A stretch of DNA of 64,000 nucleotides from Dyadobacter chenhuakuii (GCF_023821985.2 NZ_CP098805.1:3534001-3598000); one strand, 5' to 3'; counted from the first letter of the stretch, positions 18,014 through 27,953 are shown. Numbers and translations: made by a program. The notes: generated by a model from the sequence alone, not told the origin.

Positions 18014-19402
18014 ATGGACAACAATCAGATCGTAACGGCACTTTTTGACGCCGTACAAAACAATAATCTTGACATTGCCGACGCAGATAAGAAATTTTAT
18101 ACGAAACTTGTTTTGCATGCGGCAGAAATTCGAGACTTATACACACAACTTTATAATGACCACCCGGAATCCAGCGCCAACTTCACAAAGCTGATCGAAG
18201 TGCTGATATCCGCTCATCTGAGTAGGCCCCAGGATTTAAAGGAACGCGATAATAGAAAGTCGGAAAATTGGTATTTGAGCAACGAGCTTGTCGGAATGCA
18301 TATTCAGACGGACCGTATGAATGATACGCTGAACAATTTAGCAGAAAGGCTTCCCTATTTGCAGGATTTGGGTATCAATGTCCTGCATCTGACACAGGTT
18401 AAAGAAAATCTTAACGAAGTAACGAGAGTAATTCACGAGCATAGCATGTATCTGATGCTAGACCTTGCATTGAAAGACAAGGACAGATCGGATTATTCTC
18501 AATCTGCGTCGATAGTAAACTTATTGCAAGAAATTTTTCTCTGCGCCAATCATGGTGCGGATATATTGCGGATTAATGCTCCAGATTTCCAGGACGCCCA
18601 ATCGCAAATTCATACCACGCTGCAATTAATCAAACAATGCTTGCAGGTTACGGCGCCTGGCCTGGCTCTGGCTGTAAAAGCAACGACTTCATCAGAACAT
18701 GCTTTGAAGTTCTTTGGTGAGGGAAGATATAGTGCCAAGGAATGTGATTTTGTATATAACGATACGCAAATTTCGTTGCAATGGGATGCGTTGGCTTCGG
18801 GTCAGGTTACCGCCATGATCGAAGCAGAAACTATTTTAACTCAGAAACCTTTTGGCACAACCTGGATTAACTTTGTAACACCAGATGATGACGAAAACAG
18901 CGCCACATTAGCTTCGCTATGCGGTCTGGACAAGGCAATTCAGGAGAAAAGTGAAATGCAGATCAGCATGGCTATTCAACGCATTTTGCTGATGCAGGCA
19001 AACAGCTTCTTTCTCGGCGGGCTTCCTTTTCTGTCTTATGAAAATGAGGTCGAAGGCAACGTTCGCGAGGAAATTTTTTCAGGGATCAAAAGATTGCTGC
19101 GGATCAGAAAAAGCCTTGACGTCGTTTCTGATACAAAAAATACCAGATGGTTGCCCAGGCATAATATTCACATTGCCGGTTTTGTACGAAATGGGCGGGA
19201 GAAAGCACTTTACTGCATTTTTAATTATAGTAATGAAAGTGCCTACCTTACCTGGCAGGCGTTCAGGCACAACGGCATTGCGCCTGAAAAGCTTTACGAC
19301 CATTGGCGGGAAATTTGTGTTGAGCCCGGGAATGATGCTGAATTTCTAGTACTGGAACCATACGGATTCTATTTAATGGAAGTAGTGGCAGACAAAGCCT
19401 AG
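18014..19402 (+). CDS. degenerate amylosucrase-like GH13 protein, probably not catalytic
   Basis: The 462-residue protein lacks a signal peptide and is probably cytoplasmic. Its order of blocks matches amylosucrase (GH13): NELVGMHIQTDRMNDTLNNLAERLPYLQDLGINVLHL (first strands), YLMLDLALKDKD (normally VVDFIFNHTS), IFLCANHGADILRINAPDF (normally LFLANLGVDILRMDAVAF), TTWINFVTPDDDEN (normally TAWVNYVRSHDDIG) and RILLMQANSFFLGGLPFLSYENEVEGN. The nucleophile Asp becomes Asn188, the acid/base Glu (KSEA) is lost near 222-224, and the His of HDD is gone. The GGYAV loop (B-domain) is deleted, so it is shorter than the usual 630 residues or so. No frameshift or stop is seen, so it is conserved as a protein. 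It may be a sugar-binding or regulatory pseudoenzyme. Confidence 0.75.
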   Translation: MDNNQIVTALFDAVQNNNLDIADADKKFYTKLVLHAAEIRDLYTQLYNDHPESSANFTKLIEVLISAHLSRPQDLKERDNRKSENWYLSNELVGMHIQTDRMNDTLNNLAERLPYLQDLGINVLHLTQVKENLNEVTRVIHEHSMYLMLDLALKDKDRSDYSQSASIVNLLQEIFLCANHGADILRINAPDFQDAQSQIHTTLQLIKQCLQVTAPGLALAVKATTSSEHALKFFGEGRYSAKECDFVYNDTQISLQWDALASGQVTAMIEAETILTQKPFGTTWINFVTPDDDENSATLASLCGLDKAIQEKSEMQISMAIQRILLMQANSFFLGGLPFLSYENEVEGNVREEIFSGIKRLLRIRKSLDVVSDTKNTRWLPRHNIHIAGFVRNGREKALYCIFNYSNESAYLTWQAFRHNGIAPEKLYDHWREICVEPGNDAEFLVLEPYGFYLMEVVADKA

Positions 19403-19474
19403 AAAAGTTTCTACATATTTTATAAAATACTTTAAACAAATTGTATCTTCCGACGAAAATTATACCCGTCACGA

Positions 19475-22400
19475 ATGAAAAAAATTTTACTCTCCTATTT
19501 TCTATTTGCTTCTTTTCTAATTCAGGCACAGTCCTATAAAGCACTTCCCGGAAGAGTAGAAGCAGAAGACTATGCAGCCATGAACTCAGTAGGCACTGAG
19601 GCGACGTCAGATGCCGATGGCGGTCAAAATGTGGGATGGATCCAGGACGGCAGCTGGATGGATTATAGCGTTACTGTCACAGTTGCAGGCTACTACACAT
19701 TTCGTTTCAGAGTTGCCAATGGATACAGTCCGGAAGCTGCCCTTTCCCTGAAATCTGCTAATGGCGATAAGCTAGGTCAACGTGTTCTGCCACAGACGGG
19801 CGGAATGCAAAATTATCACACCGTAAAGTTTGTAGTATTCCTTCCACAAGGCAATCAAACATTAAGAGTATATGCCGAGAAAGGCGGTTTCAACCTGAAC
19901 TGGTTCGAAGCTGCGGCGTCCCGTAATGTTTCGGGAAGGATTGAAGCGGAAGATTTCGATGCGGTAAGCGATGTCAGAACCGAAACCACATCTGATACAG
20001 ACGGAAACCTGAATGTCGGTTACATTGACGACGGCGATTTTTTGGATTACAACATTAATCTTGCAGGCGGCACTTATACGGCCAATTTCCGGATTGCCAA
20101 TAGTTATGGATCAGGTATAATTGAGATTAAAAACGCAGCCGGAACGTTACTAGGGCAACTGAATGTACCGCAAACAGGCGGCTGGCAGAATTGGGCCACC
20201 ATATCTACACAATTAACTTTACCATCCGGAAGCCAGGTTATTCACCTCGCAACGCCTCAGGGCGCGTTCAATTTCAACTGGTTTGAGCTTGTTCCGCAAG
20301 CGGCAGCAGCCAGCGGCACGGCGTTACCAGCAAAAATTGAGGCTGAAAGTTTCGATGCTTCCAATAATGTAGGAACCGAAACAACAGCTGACGATGGCGG
20401 CGGTGAAAATGTGGGCTGGATCCAGGAAGACAGCTGGATGGAATACCAGGTAAACACTGATGAATCAGGTATTTACACAATGAGTTACCGCGTATCGAAT
20501 GGTTACAGCCCGGAAGCTTCCTTTGCCCTTAAAAAAAGTGACGGAACGGAACTGGGCAGAACCACGGTGCCACAAACCGGGGGAATGCAGGTTTACAAAA
20601 CAGTAAATATGCTGGTTTCACTTCCGGCTGGAAACGAGACATTGAGGGTGCAGGCGCTGAAAACCGGCTGGAATTTCAACTGGTTTGAAGCCAAGGCATC
20701 GCGCCCGCTGGCAGGCAAAATGGAAGCAGAAACTTTCGACCTATCCAGCGACGTGCGTCTGGAATCAACAACCGACACGGATGGCGGTACGACCGTTGGC
20801 TACATTGACGATGGCGACTGGCTTGATTACAATGTGAAAATCGCAGCAGCCGGTGCTTATACGATCGGGTTTCGGGTTTCCAACAGTTATGGCAATGGCA
20901 ATATCGAAGTTAAAAATGGCGCAGGCACTGTCTTGGGCAGCATTAATGTCCCTCAAACAGGTGGCTGGAACAACTATAACACGATCCGCACAACTGTGAA
21001 TCTTCCGGCAGGAAGTCAGATCCTGCGCATTTATGCAAATCGCGGCGCATTCAATCTGAACTGGTTTGAGATTTCGGCTGGCTCGGTTCAGGAACAATCG
21101 ACGATCACATTCAACGAAATAGGCGATAAGGGCTTGAATATAGGAACATTTGATCTGGTAGCCAGCAGCAATAATAATGAGTCGCCAATCACATTCACGT
21201 CTTCCAACACCGCAGTAGCAACCGTTTCCAATGCAACGGGCTCCTGGAAAGCAACACTTGTTGGTGCTGGTCAGACTACGATAACAGCTTCGCAAACAGG
21301 CAGTGAGCATTTCCTGGCCGCAGAAAATGTAAGCAGGAACTTAACCGTAACCGGACAATCCAATCCAACGAATCCGACTGCCGGGGCGAAAATTGCATTA
21401 GATCCGAAACGCTGGTACCAGGTAACCAATGCAACGACTGGCTTGGACAAACTGTTTGACGGCGACACGCAAACGGAAGTTTTGACGGGCTGGGGAAAAG
21501 TTGTCAACTATTACGATGCATATTATCCGCTTCTGGATGGTGAGCAAATAACACTCGAAGGTGTTAAATTCTTTGATTATGTGGGTTCGACAGTTGATCG
21601 CCCAATGGTTTTGTCGGTCATAAATGATCAATGGCAGCGCATTCCTGTTGCAACGTTTACCGGAACCGTATATAATGGATGGGTAGGTCCCTATCCTGAC
21701 CGCGCTTCGAACAACCAATTCAACCTGGATGCACCCGTTTCCAACATTCGTTATCTCGTTTTGACTCTTCCTGACGTCCTTCCTACCGAAATAGAATTTT
21801 ACGGAAGTCATACGCCCGCAGCACCTTCCAATGGCCCTACCCGCGCCAAGAATATCAGATTGAAAGACATGATGGGTGTTAACGGTTACGAGTGGAACTT
21901 TCAGGACGGCGCACATATTGAATCGCTCGTAGAACCAAAAGTGACGGCAGCAAAAAGTTTTTCAGGATTCCGTCACTATATGGACTGGGAAAAACTGGAA
22001 GCCGATGAGGGCGTATTTTCTTTTAACCCTACGCGCAGCGGAAGCTGGAACTATGACCTTATTTATCAAAGGCTGAAACAGGAAAACATCGAAGTGCTCG
22101 CTTGCTTGAAAACATTGCCGCCATGGATGCTGCAATCGTATCCGGAAAATGAGAGAGATTCCGAAAATGTGCCTGTACGCTATGGAAAAGACTTTAAAGA
22201 TCCGCTTTCTTACATTGAGCAGGCCAAAGTTGCATTCCAGTATGTAGCCCGTTATGGCAGCAATTTGAATGTTGACCCAAGCTTGCTAAGTGTCTCGACG
22301 ATTCCACGCTGGACCAATGATCCGCCTAATGAGGTGAAAATCGGCATGGATCTGATCAAATACATTGAATGTGATAACGAACGGGATAAATGGTGGAAAG

Positions 22401-23635
22401 GCCGCAAAGGTTATCAGACAGCCCGGGAATATGCGGCTAATATGTCCGCATTTTATGATGGTCACAAGAATACGATGGGAACCGCTGTTGGCGTGAAAAA
22501 CGCTGACCCGAATATGAAAGTGGTCATTGCCGGAATGGTAACAGGGCCTGATTATCTCAGGGGAATGGTGGATTGGTGCAAAGAATTCAGAGGTTACCGT
22601 GCGGATGGAAGTGTGAATCTGTGCTGGGACGTTGTGAACTTCCACCTTTATACGGATGATGCCTCATCCAGCCAGGGTGGAAATTCGACCCGTGGAGCTG
22701 CGCCGGAGGTGACCAATGCAAACGTTATCCTTGACAATTTTGTAAAGGCATCAAGAGAAGTTTCTCAGGATATGCCCGTCTGGATTACAGAAGCCGGTTA
22801 TGACCTGCATCAGAGCAGCCCGCTCAAAGCCATCCCGATCGGCAATAAATCAGCGCAGCAAACTCAGGCCGACTGGATTTTGAGAACTTCCCTTTTCTCC
22901 GCCAGACACGGAATTGAAAAAGTTTTCTTTTATCAAATGTATGATGACAATCCTGCTTACGACTGGATGTTTGGAACATCGGGAATGATCAACGACGATT
23001 TCTCACGCAGACCTGTCACAGATTATTTTATCCAGACCAAAAACCTTTTCGGTGATTATGTTTACAAAGAGACCATTCACGCCGACCCGGTTGTAGACCG
23101 TTATGAATTGAATGGCAAGTCGCTGTTTATCCTTGCTGTCCCTGATGAAGTGGGCCGCACAACCGAATACACGCTTAATCTGGGAGAATCCGGGATTGCA
23201 AAAGTCTACACGCCAACCGCAGGAAGCGACTATATGGCTGTGCAGGAAAAAGGCATCGTGGATGGAAAAGTGACAGTTACTGTTACCGAAACTCCGATTT
23301 TCGTAATCGCTTCAAACGCCCCTAATGCGCGGACCGCCGCATCGCCTGCTCCTGAATTAATCCCGGAACTGCCCTTGCACGAAGATGTAAATGTCTTCCC
23401 AAATCCTGCAACAGACTTTGTAAACGTTGAGTTGGCAAATGAAAGCAGTGCAAATGTTGAAGTGAAGGTTTTTGATGCAAAAACAGGAAGACTATACAAA
23501 AATGACGTTGTAAACAAGTCTGCAAACAAGCTATCTCACAAACTGAACCTGACGCATATGCCCATCGGCGCTTATATTATTGAAGTGAAGCAGGGAAACC
23601 AAAGCACATTTCGAAAAGTAGCAAAAGTGCATTGA
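19475..23635 (+). CDS. T9SS-secreted glycosidase with four CBM6 domains
   Basis: A 1386-residue exported carbohydrate-active protein. Signal peptide 1-20; CBM6 domains at about 22-148, 150-275, 284-410 and 412-537; an Ig-like domain at about 545-630; a discoidin-like beta domain at about 640-780; a (beta/alpha)8-type glycosidase domain at about 795-1225; and a type A T9SS sorting domain from about 1310 (NVFPNPATDFVNVEL). CBM6 1 and 3 share GWIQ(D/E)xSWM, and 2 and 4 share GYIDDGDxLDY, so two domains were duplicated as a pair. Clan-A-like glutamates are E969 (IECDNERD) and E1106 (PVWITEAGYD). No CAZy family is assigned. SprA, encoded later in the window, would help export it. Confidence 0.88.
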   Translation: MKKILLSYFLFASFLIQAQSYKALPGRVEAEDYAAMNSVGTEATSDADGGQNVGWIQDGSWMDYSVTVTVAGYYTFRFRVANGYSPEAALSLKSANGDKLGQRVLPQTGGMQNYHTVKFVVFLPQGNQTLRVYAEKGGFNLNWFEAAASRNVSGRIEAEDFDAVSDVRTETTSDTDGNLNVGYIDDGDFLDYNINLAGGTYTANFRIANSYGSGIIEIKNAAGTLLGQLNVPQTGGWQNWATISTQLTLPSGSQVIHLATPQGAFNFNWFELVPQAAAASGTALPAKIEAESFDASNNVGTETTADDGGGENVGWIQEDSWMEYQVNTDESGIYTMSYRVSNGYSPEASFALKKSDGTELGRTTVPQTGGMQVYKTVNMLVSLPAGNETLRVQALKTGWNFNWFEAKASRPLAGKMEAETFDLSSDVRLESTTDTDGGTTVGYIDDGDWLDYNVKIAAAGAYTIGFRVSNSYGNGNIEVKNGAGTVLGSINVPQTGGWNNYNTIRTTVNLPAGSQILRIYANRGAFNLNWFEISAGSVQEQSTITFNEIGDKGLNIGTFDLVASSNNNESPITFTSSNTAVATVSNATGSWKATLVGAGQTTITASQTGSEHFLAAENVSRNLTVTGQSNPTNPTAGAKIALDPKRWYQVTNATTGLDKLFDGDTQTEVLTGWGKVVNYYDAYYPLLDGEQITLEGVKFFDYVGSTVDRPMVLSVINDQWQRIPVATFTGTVYNGWVGPYPDRASNNQFNLDAPVSNIRYLVLTLPDVLPTEIEFYGSHTPAAPSNGPTRAKNIRLKDMMGVNGYEWNFQDGAHIESLVEPKVTAAKSFSGFRHYMDWEKLEADEGVFSFNPTRSGSWNYDLIYQRLKQENIEVLACLKTLPPWMLQSYPENERDSENVPVRYGKDFKDPLSYIEQAKVAFQYVARYGSNLNVDPSLLSVSTIPRWTNDPPNEVKIGMDLIKYIECDNERDKWWKGRKGYQTAREYAANMSAFYDGHKNTMGTAVGVKNADPNMKVVIAGMVTGPDYLRGMVDWCKEFRGYRADGSVNLCWDVVNFHLYTDDASSSQGGNSTRGAAPEVTNANVILDNFVKASREVSQDMPVWITEAGYDLHQSSPLKAIPIGNKSAQQTQADWILRTSLFSARHGIEKVFFYQMYDDNPAYDWMFGTSGMINDDFSRRPVTDYFIQTKNLFGDYVYKETIHADPVVDRYELNGKSLFILAVPDEVGRTTEYTLNLGESGIAKVYTPTAGSDYMAVQEKGIVDGKVTVTVTETPIFVIASNAPNARTAASPAPELIPELPLHEDVNVFPNPATDFVNVELANESSANVEVKVFDAKTGRLYKNDVVNKSANKLSHKLNLTHMPIGAYIIEVKQGNQSTFRKVAKVH

Positions 23636-23670
23636 GGAACCATTAGTACATTGAGGCATTCTTGTAACGC

Positions 23671-23709
23671 GCCTGGGATTTAACATTGAAGTTAAGCCCA
23701 GGCATTTTT
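23671..23709. terminator. terminator between convergent genes
   Basis: GCCTGGG at 23671-23677 pairs with CCCAGGC at 23697-23703, with an inner TTAAC/GTTAA extension and a following ATTTTTGG. It lies between the T9SS glycosidase and the GlxA regulator and may serve both. Confidence 0.75.
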
Positions 23710-23712
23710 GGT

Positions 23713-24726
23713 TTAATTCAAATAATGCGCCGTGCCGCGATTTGCCATGCGACTGCCATCGAGTTTTGAAATGTTGAATTTGTCCCGGTATTCCTTTGGC
23801 GTAACGCCCGTGCTTTTTTTAAACAGCTGCCGAAACGATTTCAGGTCGTTATAACCTGAGTTTAGCATCACTTCCAGGACACTCTGATCCGTTTGCGCCA
23901 GCAATTTTTTGGCAGCTTCTATGCGCGTTCGCTGCAAATATTCGATGGGCGTAACGCCAACCGCCTGCTTGAAACGGCGAACTACATTGCGCCTGCTGGC
24001 CGGAATGTCCTGGATAAGGGTTTCAATCGTGCTTCCTTCCTGGTATTCCTTTTCAATTTTTTGCTGCGCCATATTCACCAAACCATCACCATGATCCAAT
24101 GATGGGGAAAATGTCCCGAAATAGGTCTGCTGCTCACGGTCCATATCAATTGCAAACATTTTTGCCGTACGCAAGGTCAGTTCCTTTCCGCAAAACCGCT
24201 GGATCAGATACAGCATTAAATGAAAGCTGCTTGTCGCTCCGCCACTTGTGTAAATGCCCTTATCGTCGGTCACAACCGCATCACTTTTCATGATCACGTC
24301 CGGGAAGTTAGACGCCAGCGCCATCGCGGAATCGATGTGCGTCGTAGCCTCTTTCCCATTGAGTAACCCCGCAGCGGCCAGTAAAAATGCGCCTGTACAA
24401 AAGCTCGCTATCTCGGCTCCGTTTTGATACTGTTCCCAAAGCCAGGGGATACAGATTTGATTCTTTGCAATGGACGATTTCAGGTCGCCAGCACCGAATG
24501 CGGGCACTAAAATCAGATTTTGCTGCGCGGCGGAAGTGACTGAACTGATCTCATAAGCCCCATAAAACTGAGATGGGGAAGCTTCGGGAGAAAAAAGATT
24601 AATATTGAAAAACGGAGCTCCGTGCTCGCGTTCATAGAACATGTTTGCCGATTCGAAAACATCCAGAATAGCCGCTACACTTAGCAAACGATGCTTATTG
24701 GTAATCAAAAGACCTAACTGTATCAT
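23713..24726 (-). CDS. GlxA-family transcriptional regulator (DJ-1/PfpI plus AraC domains)
   Basis: A 337-residue cytoplasmic regulator. Residues 1-190 form a DJ-1/PfpI (class I glutamine amidotransferase-like) domain with the strand-loop IASFCTGAFLLAAAGLLNGKEATTHI, where the nucleophile-elbow cysteine is kept. Residues from about 225 to 325 form an AraC-type double helix-turn-helix: SRRNVVRRFKQAVGVTPIEYLQRTRIEAAKKLL and VLEVMLNSGYNDLKSFRQLFKKSTGVTPKEYRDKF. In the GlxA family the first domain binds a small ligand and the second binds DNA. It is encoded alone; the divergent DUF1579 gene, 231 bases away, is a possible target (inference). Confidence 0.93.
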   Translation of the reverse strand: MIQLGLLITNKHRLLSVAAILDVFESANMFYEREHGAPFFNINLFSPEASPSQFYGAYEISSVTSAAQQNLILVPAFGAGDLKSSIAKNQICIPWLWEQYQNGAEIASFCTGAFLLAAAGLLNGKEATTHIDSAMALASNFPDVIMKSDAVVTDDKGIYTSGGATSSFHLMLYLIQRFCGKELTLRTAKMFAIDMDREQQTYFGTFSPSLDHGDGLVNMAQQKIEKEYQEGSTIETLIQDIPASRRNVVRRFKQAVGVTPIEYLQRTRIEAAKKLLAQTDQSVLEVMLNSGYNDLKSFRQLFKKSTGVTPKEYRDKFNISKLDGSRMANRGTAHYLN

Positions 24727-24957
24727 TGTTATAGCGATTTAAAGCAAAATGCCCGACAATATAATATTATTTTGTCTCAAATGCCCCTATTTGCTGATTT
24801 TAAAAGACATAAATTATCAATGATACCCTTATTTTTGTCATAAATAAAAGCATTAAATTGACATACGATGAAGTGTAATTCCCAATCCAGCGCAAGTTTG
24901 CCGGGTTTAAATGCTATTTGTGTTAATCCGTGCATCCGTGGCTAAAAACAAAAAACA

Positions 24958-25455
24958 ATGAGCAAATCAAAATTTGAAACTTCCCTGGAATCAGGCGTCC
25001 ATAATCGATTGCAATCCCTGATCGGAACCTGGAAAGGGACCACCAAAACCTGGTTCGAGCCAGGCGTAGTAGCAGATGAGTCACCCATGGAAGGAACGAT
25101 CCGCCCTATACTGGGAGGCAGATTTGTCATGCACGAATACAAAGGCTCCTTAACCGACAAGCCCTTCGAAGGCATCGCAATTTACGGTTTCGACATTCAG
25201 AACAACAAATTGCAATCGGCCTGGATCGACAGCTTCCATATGGGCACAGGTATCATGTTATCCAGCGGCGCTCCCCAGGCCTCCGGCTTTTCAGTCCTCG
25301 GCAGTTACGGTGGCCCGGAAATCCCCGAACCCTGGGGCTGGCGCACCGTAATCGAGCTCCTCGACAACGATAATCTCATCATCACAGCCTACAACATCTC
25401 TCCCGAAGGCCAGGAAGACAAAGCCACGGAGACCGTTTATAAGCGGGTTGGGTAA
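24958..25455 (+). CDS. DUF1579-family protein
   Basis: A 165-residue protein with no signal peptide. The family pattern is visible: HNRLQSLIGTWKGTTKTWFEPG, then IRPILGGRFVMHEYKGSLTDKPFEGIAIYGFD, QSAWIDSFHMGTGIMLSSG and the C-terminal NISPEGQEDKATETVYKR. DUF1579 proteins form a small beta-barrel that probably binds a hydrophobic ligand, but no function is established. It ends three bases before the end of the convergent DUF1016 gene, so the two genes are tightly packed with no room for a terminator. Confidence 0.88.
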   Translation: MSKSKFETSLESGVHNRLQSLIGTWKGTTKTWFEPGVVADESPMEGTIRPILGGRFVMHEYKGSLTDKPFEGIAIYGFDIQNNKLQSAWIDSFHMGTGIMLSSGAPQASGFSVLGSYGGPEIPEPWGWRTVIELLDNDNLIITAYNISPEGQEDKATETVYKRVG

Positions 25456-25457
25456 AA

Positions 25458-26579
25458 TTATAGCTGTGCAAGTTCTTTATTGATAAAAATTTCAAGTACC
25501 TCCTTTGTAGGCAACTCAACGATATACTTGCTGACAAACAGCGGCATATCACTATCTGCAACTGCATATTCGATCAGCGCTTTATTCTGGTCCGTAACAA
25601 GTAACAACCCAACGGGTGGGTTGTCGCTTGGTTGCGCTATTTCCTTTTTATAATAGTTAATGTAAGTTTTGAGCTGCCCGATATGCTCATGCTTAGCCTC
25701 TTTTGTCTTCAATTCGACCAGCACATGGCATTTTAGTATGCGATGGTAAAATACCAGGTCAATGAAAAAATATTCCCCCCCTATCGTAATGCGTTTTTGC
25801 TTCGCTTCAAAACAAAATCCATGACCAAGTTCTATCAAAAACTCTTCCAGATTATCAATCAGCGCCTGTTGCAGATCGTTTTCATAAACCACATCCTTAG
25901 CCTTCAACCCCAAAAACTCGAATGTGAATGGCGATTTAATAAGATCTGCCATGTTCGTTTTTTCAGAAGTTTCATTCGCATGCAAACGGAGCTTCTGCTT
26001 ATCAATGCTCAACCCCGATCGCTCATAGTAAAGCGTATTAATCTGACGCTTCAACTCACTCACACTCCAATTGCCCTTAATGCACTCGGATTCGTAGAAG
26101 ACTCTGCTTTCTGCGTTTTTCAATGGTAACAGCAAACTAAAATGCGAAAAGGAAAGCTTTGAAATCAGTGTGTTCGAATCCAATTGATCCGTTGTTGAAA
26201 TGATGTTATCAATTGGTGCAAGGGCATTATCACTTATGGTGCCGCCTGACGGTAAATTTTTTATAAAGGGCTGTAAACCAAAATATTGCAATTGGGCAGA
26301 CACCGTCTGCCCAATTTGAGGATATGCAAGATAGAATTGGCGGAACAACTTCAGGTTACGAAAACTCAGTCCGTTTGTTGCTAACTTCTCAGCTAGAACC
26401 TCTAATAAGCGATCTCCGTAAGTAGCCCTATTCGATCCTTTCTGCTCAAATTCTATAATGTAAAAACCAATTAACCAATTCCGAACTGTTATATGTCTGT
26501 TGATTGCTTTCGCAGCGCTCTGTTCCATTACGCTGTGGAGGCCTTTGATTTCGCTGATCAATGAATCGAATTGTTGCAT
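25458..26579 (-). CDS. DUF1016 / YhcG-family PD-(D/E)XK nuclease domain protein
   Basis: A 373-residue cytoplasmic protein with the two-part DUF1016 layout. The N-terminal helical part is INRHITVRNWLIGFYIIEFEQKGSNRATYGDRLLEVLAEKL, with the family stretch GLSFRNLKLFRQFYLAYPQIGQT. The C-terminal PD-(D/E)XK part carries LGHGFCFEAKQKRITIGGEYFFIDLVFYHRILKCHVLVELKTKEAKHEHIGQLKTYINYY, giving D (IDLVFY) and E-x-K (VELKTK) as active-site candidates. YhcG-like proteins occur in DNA repair and defence settings; their exact role is unsettled. The start was placed at MQQFDSLI because the upstream extension shows no conservation. Confidence 0.88.
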   Translation of the reverse strand: MQQFDSLISEIKGLHSVMEQSAAKAINRHITVRNWLIGFYIIEFEQKGSNRATYGDRLLEVLAEKLATNGLSFRNLKLFRQFYLAYPQIGQTVSAQLQYFGLQPFIKNLPSGGTISDNALAPIDNIISTTDQLDSNTLISKLSFSHFSLLLPLKNAESRVFYESECIKGNWSVSELKRQINTLYYERSGLSIDKQKLRLHANETSEKTNMADLIKSPFTFEFLGLKAKDVVYENDLQQALIDNLEEFLIELGHGFCFEAKQKRITIGGEYFFIDLVFYHRILKCHVLVELKTKEAKHEHIGQLKTYINYYKKEIAQPSDNPPVGLLLVTDQNKALIEYAVADSDMPLFVSKYIVELPTKEVLEIFINKELAQL

Positions 26580-26715
26580 GGGTAGAAAAGTTTGTTGAAT
26601 GAATGATACTGCCGGATAATATAGGGAGGCTGATTTGCAACTGGTCAATCCACTTTTCCAATGGCACGAATTTGTTAACTATCGGGAAATAGGTAATGCC
26701 GTTATCCCCGTAAGC

Positions 26716-27879
26716 ATGTTTGTTCGCTTTATACTATTTCTGGTTATTGTAGCCTTCGCCGTTTCCTGTAAGCCGGTGCCGGTTTCGCATTGGTTTCCTG
26801 TAACGCCGCGGGAACATTATGAGAAGGAGCTGTATAGGGCCAAAATGGAGAACACTGCGGCTGGCCAGACGTGGTTCAGCGTTGGTGAAGCTGTGCTGAA
26901 TGATTCGGTGTTTTCCAATGTGCCCTATCAGGAGCGTTTTTATCTGGGCGATTCTGTCCCGGCGCAGGCAATCCGTTTGAACATTCCGGAGGGAAGGAGA
27001 TTAGTCATCACACCTTCGAGGGAGCCGGGCGACACGTCTGCACATTTCTTCATGGAACTTTATAAAATCAAGCGTAACGGCAAGCCGCAGCGACTCGACT
27101 ACATTAGTGACAAGACACAATCATTGACCTATACCAACAACGACTCCGACACTTTACTCCTGCGCTTGCAAACCGGCCTGAACGAGCAAACGGCCGTTTC
27201 GCTTTCACTAACCACTGAACCTGTATTAGGTTTCCCGGTTTCCGGGCATAGTATGTCGTCTGTAATCAGTTTCTGGGGAGCCGATCGCGACGGAGGTGTG
27301 CGGTCTCACGAGGGGATTGACATCCGGGCCAAACGCGGAACGCCGGTCGTTGCGGCACAAAATGGCTTCGTAACACAAACAGGGACCAATAATCTCGGTG
27401 GAAAAGTCGTGTTTCTCTCTTCCATGAGCAGCCCATACTCCCTATATTATGCGCATTTAGACAGTCAGCTGGTTTCGGTTGGTGAGCGCGTTGTGGTTGG
27501 AGATACACTAGGATTGGTTGGAAACACGGGAAATGCGATTACCACTGCACCACATTTGCATTTCGGGATTTATGCACGTGGCTCCGGTGCCGTTAATCCG
27601 TTACCATTCATAGACAATCGGAAAGAAAAAATTACCGGTCTGCCCCAGCGCTCACGCTGGCTTGGCGATACGGTCCGCATTCGGCGTAAAGCCAATTTGT
27701 ATGTTTCACCGCAGTTTGAAAAGTCCGGTCAGATTGCTTCCCTGTCCGCTAATACATTGGTTAGGATATTGGGTGAAATGGCAAAAGGTTTCAGAGTCGA
27801 AACAGAAGACGGAACAAAAGGATATATCCCTAACGTGCCACTGGAAGCATATTCGAAAGAGATCTCTTCAATTAAATAA
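26716..27879 (+). CDS. M23 metallopeptidase lipoprotein with SH3-like domain
   Basis: A 387-residue exported peptidase, starting at MFVRFILFLVIVAFAVSC, where Cys18 fits a lipobox. The middle holds an M23 (LytM-type) domain with HEGIDIRAKRGTPVVAAQNGFV for the first zinc ligands and SLYYAHLDSQLVSVGERV and PHLHFGIYARG for the His-x-His ligands. The C-terminal 80 residues form a bacterial SH3-like domain (RIRRKANLYVSPQFEKSGQIAS...). M23 enzymes cleave peptide cross-links in peptidoglycan, so a role in cell wall remodelling or splitting is expected. It is divergent from the DUF1016 gene and has a strong terminator behind it. Confidence 0.93.
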   Translation: MFVRFILFLVIVAFAVSCKPVPVSHWFPVTPREHYEKELYRAKMENTAAGQTWFSVGEAVLNDSVFSNVPYQERFYLGDSVPAQAIRLNIPEGRRLVITPSREPGDTSAHFFMELYKIKRNGKPQRLDYISDKTQSLTYTNNDSDTLLLRLQTGLNEQTAVSLSLTTEPVLGFPVSGHSMSSVISFWGADRDGGVRSHEGIDIRAKRGTPVVAAQNGFVTQTGTNNLGGKVVFLSSMSSPYSLYYAHLDSQLVSVGERVVVGDTLGLVGNTGNAITTAPHLHFGIYARGSGAVNPLPFIDNRKEKITGLPQRSRWLGDTVRIRRKANLYVSPQFEKSGQIASLSANTLVRILGEMAKGFRVETEDGTKGYIPNVPLEAYSKEISSIK

Positions 27880-27886
27880 CAAATTC

Positions 27887-27922
27887 CGGCACAGATAACT
27901 GGTATATCTGTGCCGCACTTTT
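27887..27922. terminator. terminator after M23 peptidase gene
   Basis: CGGCACAGATA at 27887-27897 and TATCTGTGCCG at 27905-27915 are perfect 11-base inverted repeats with a seven-base loop, followed by CACTTTTATTT. It lies seven bases after the plus-strand stop codon and may also stop the convergent lipoprotein gene. Confidence 0.8.
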
Positions 27923-27953
27923 ATTTCATGGCTATACTAAATGATGGGGGGCA

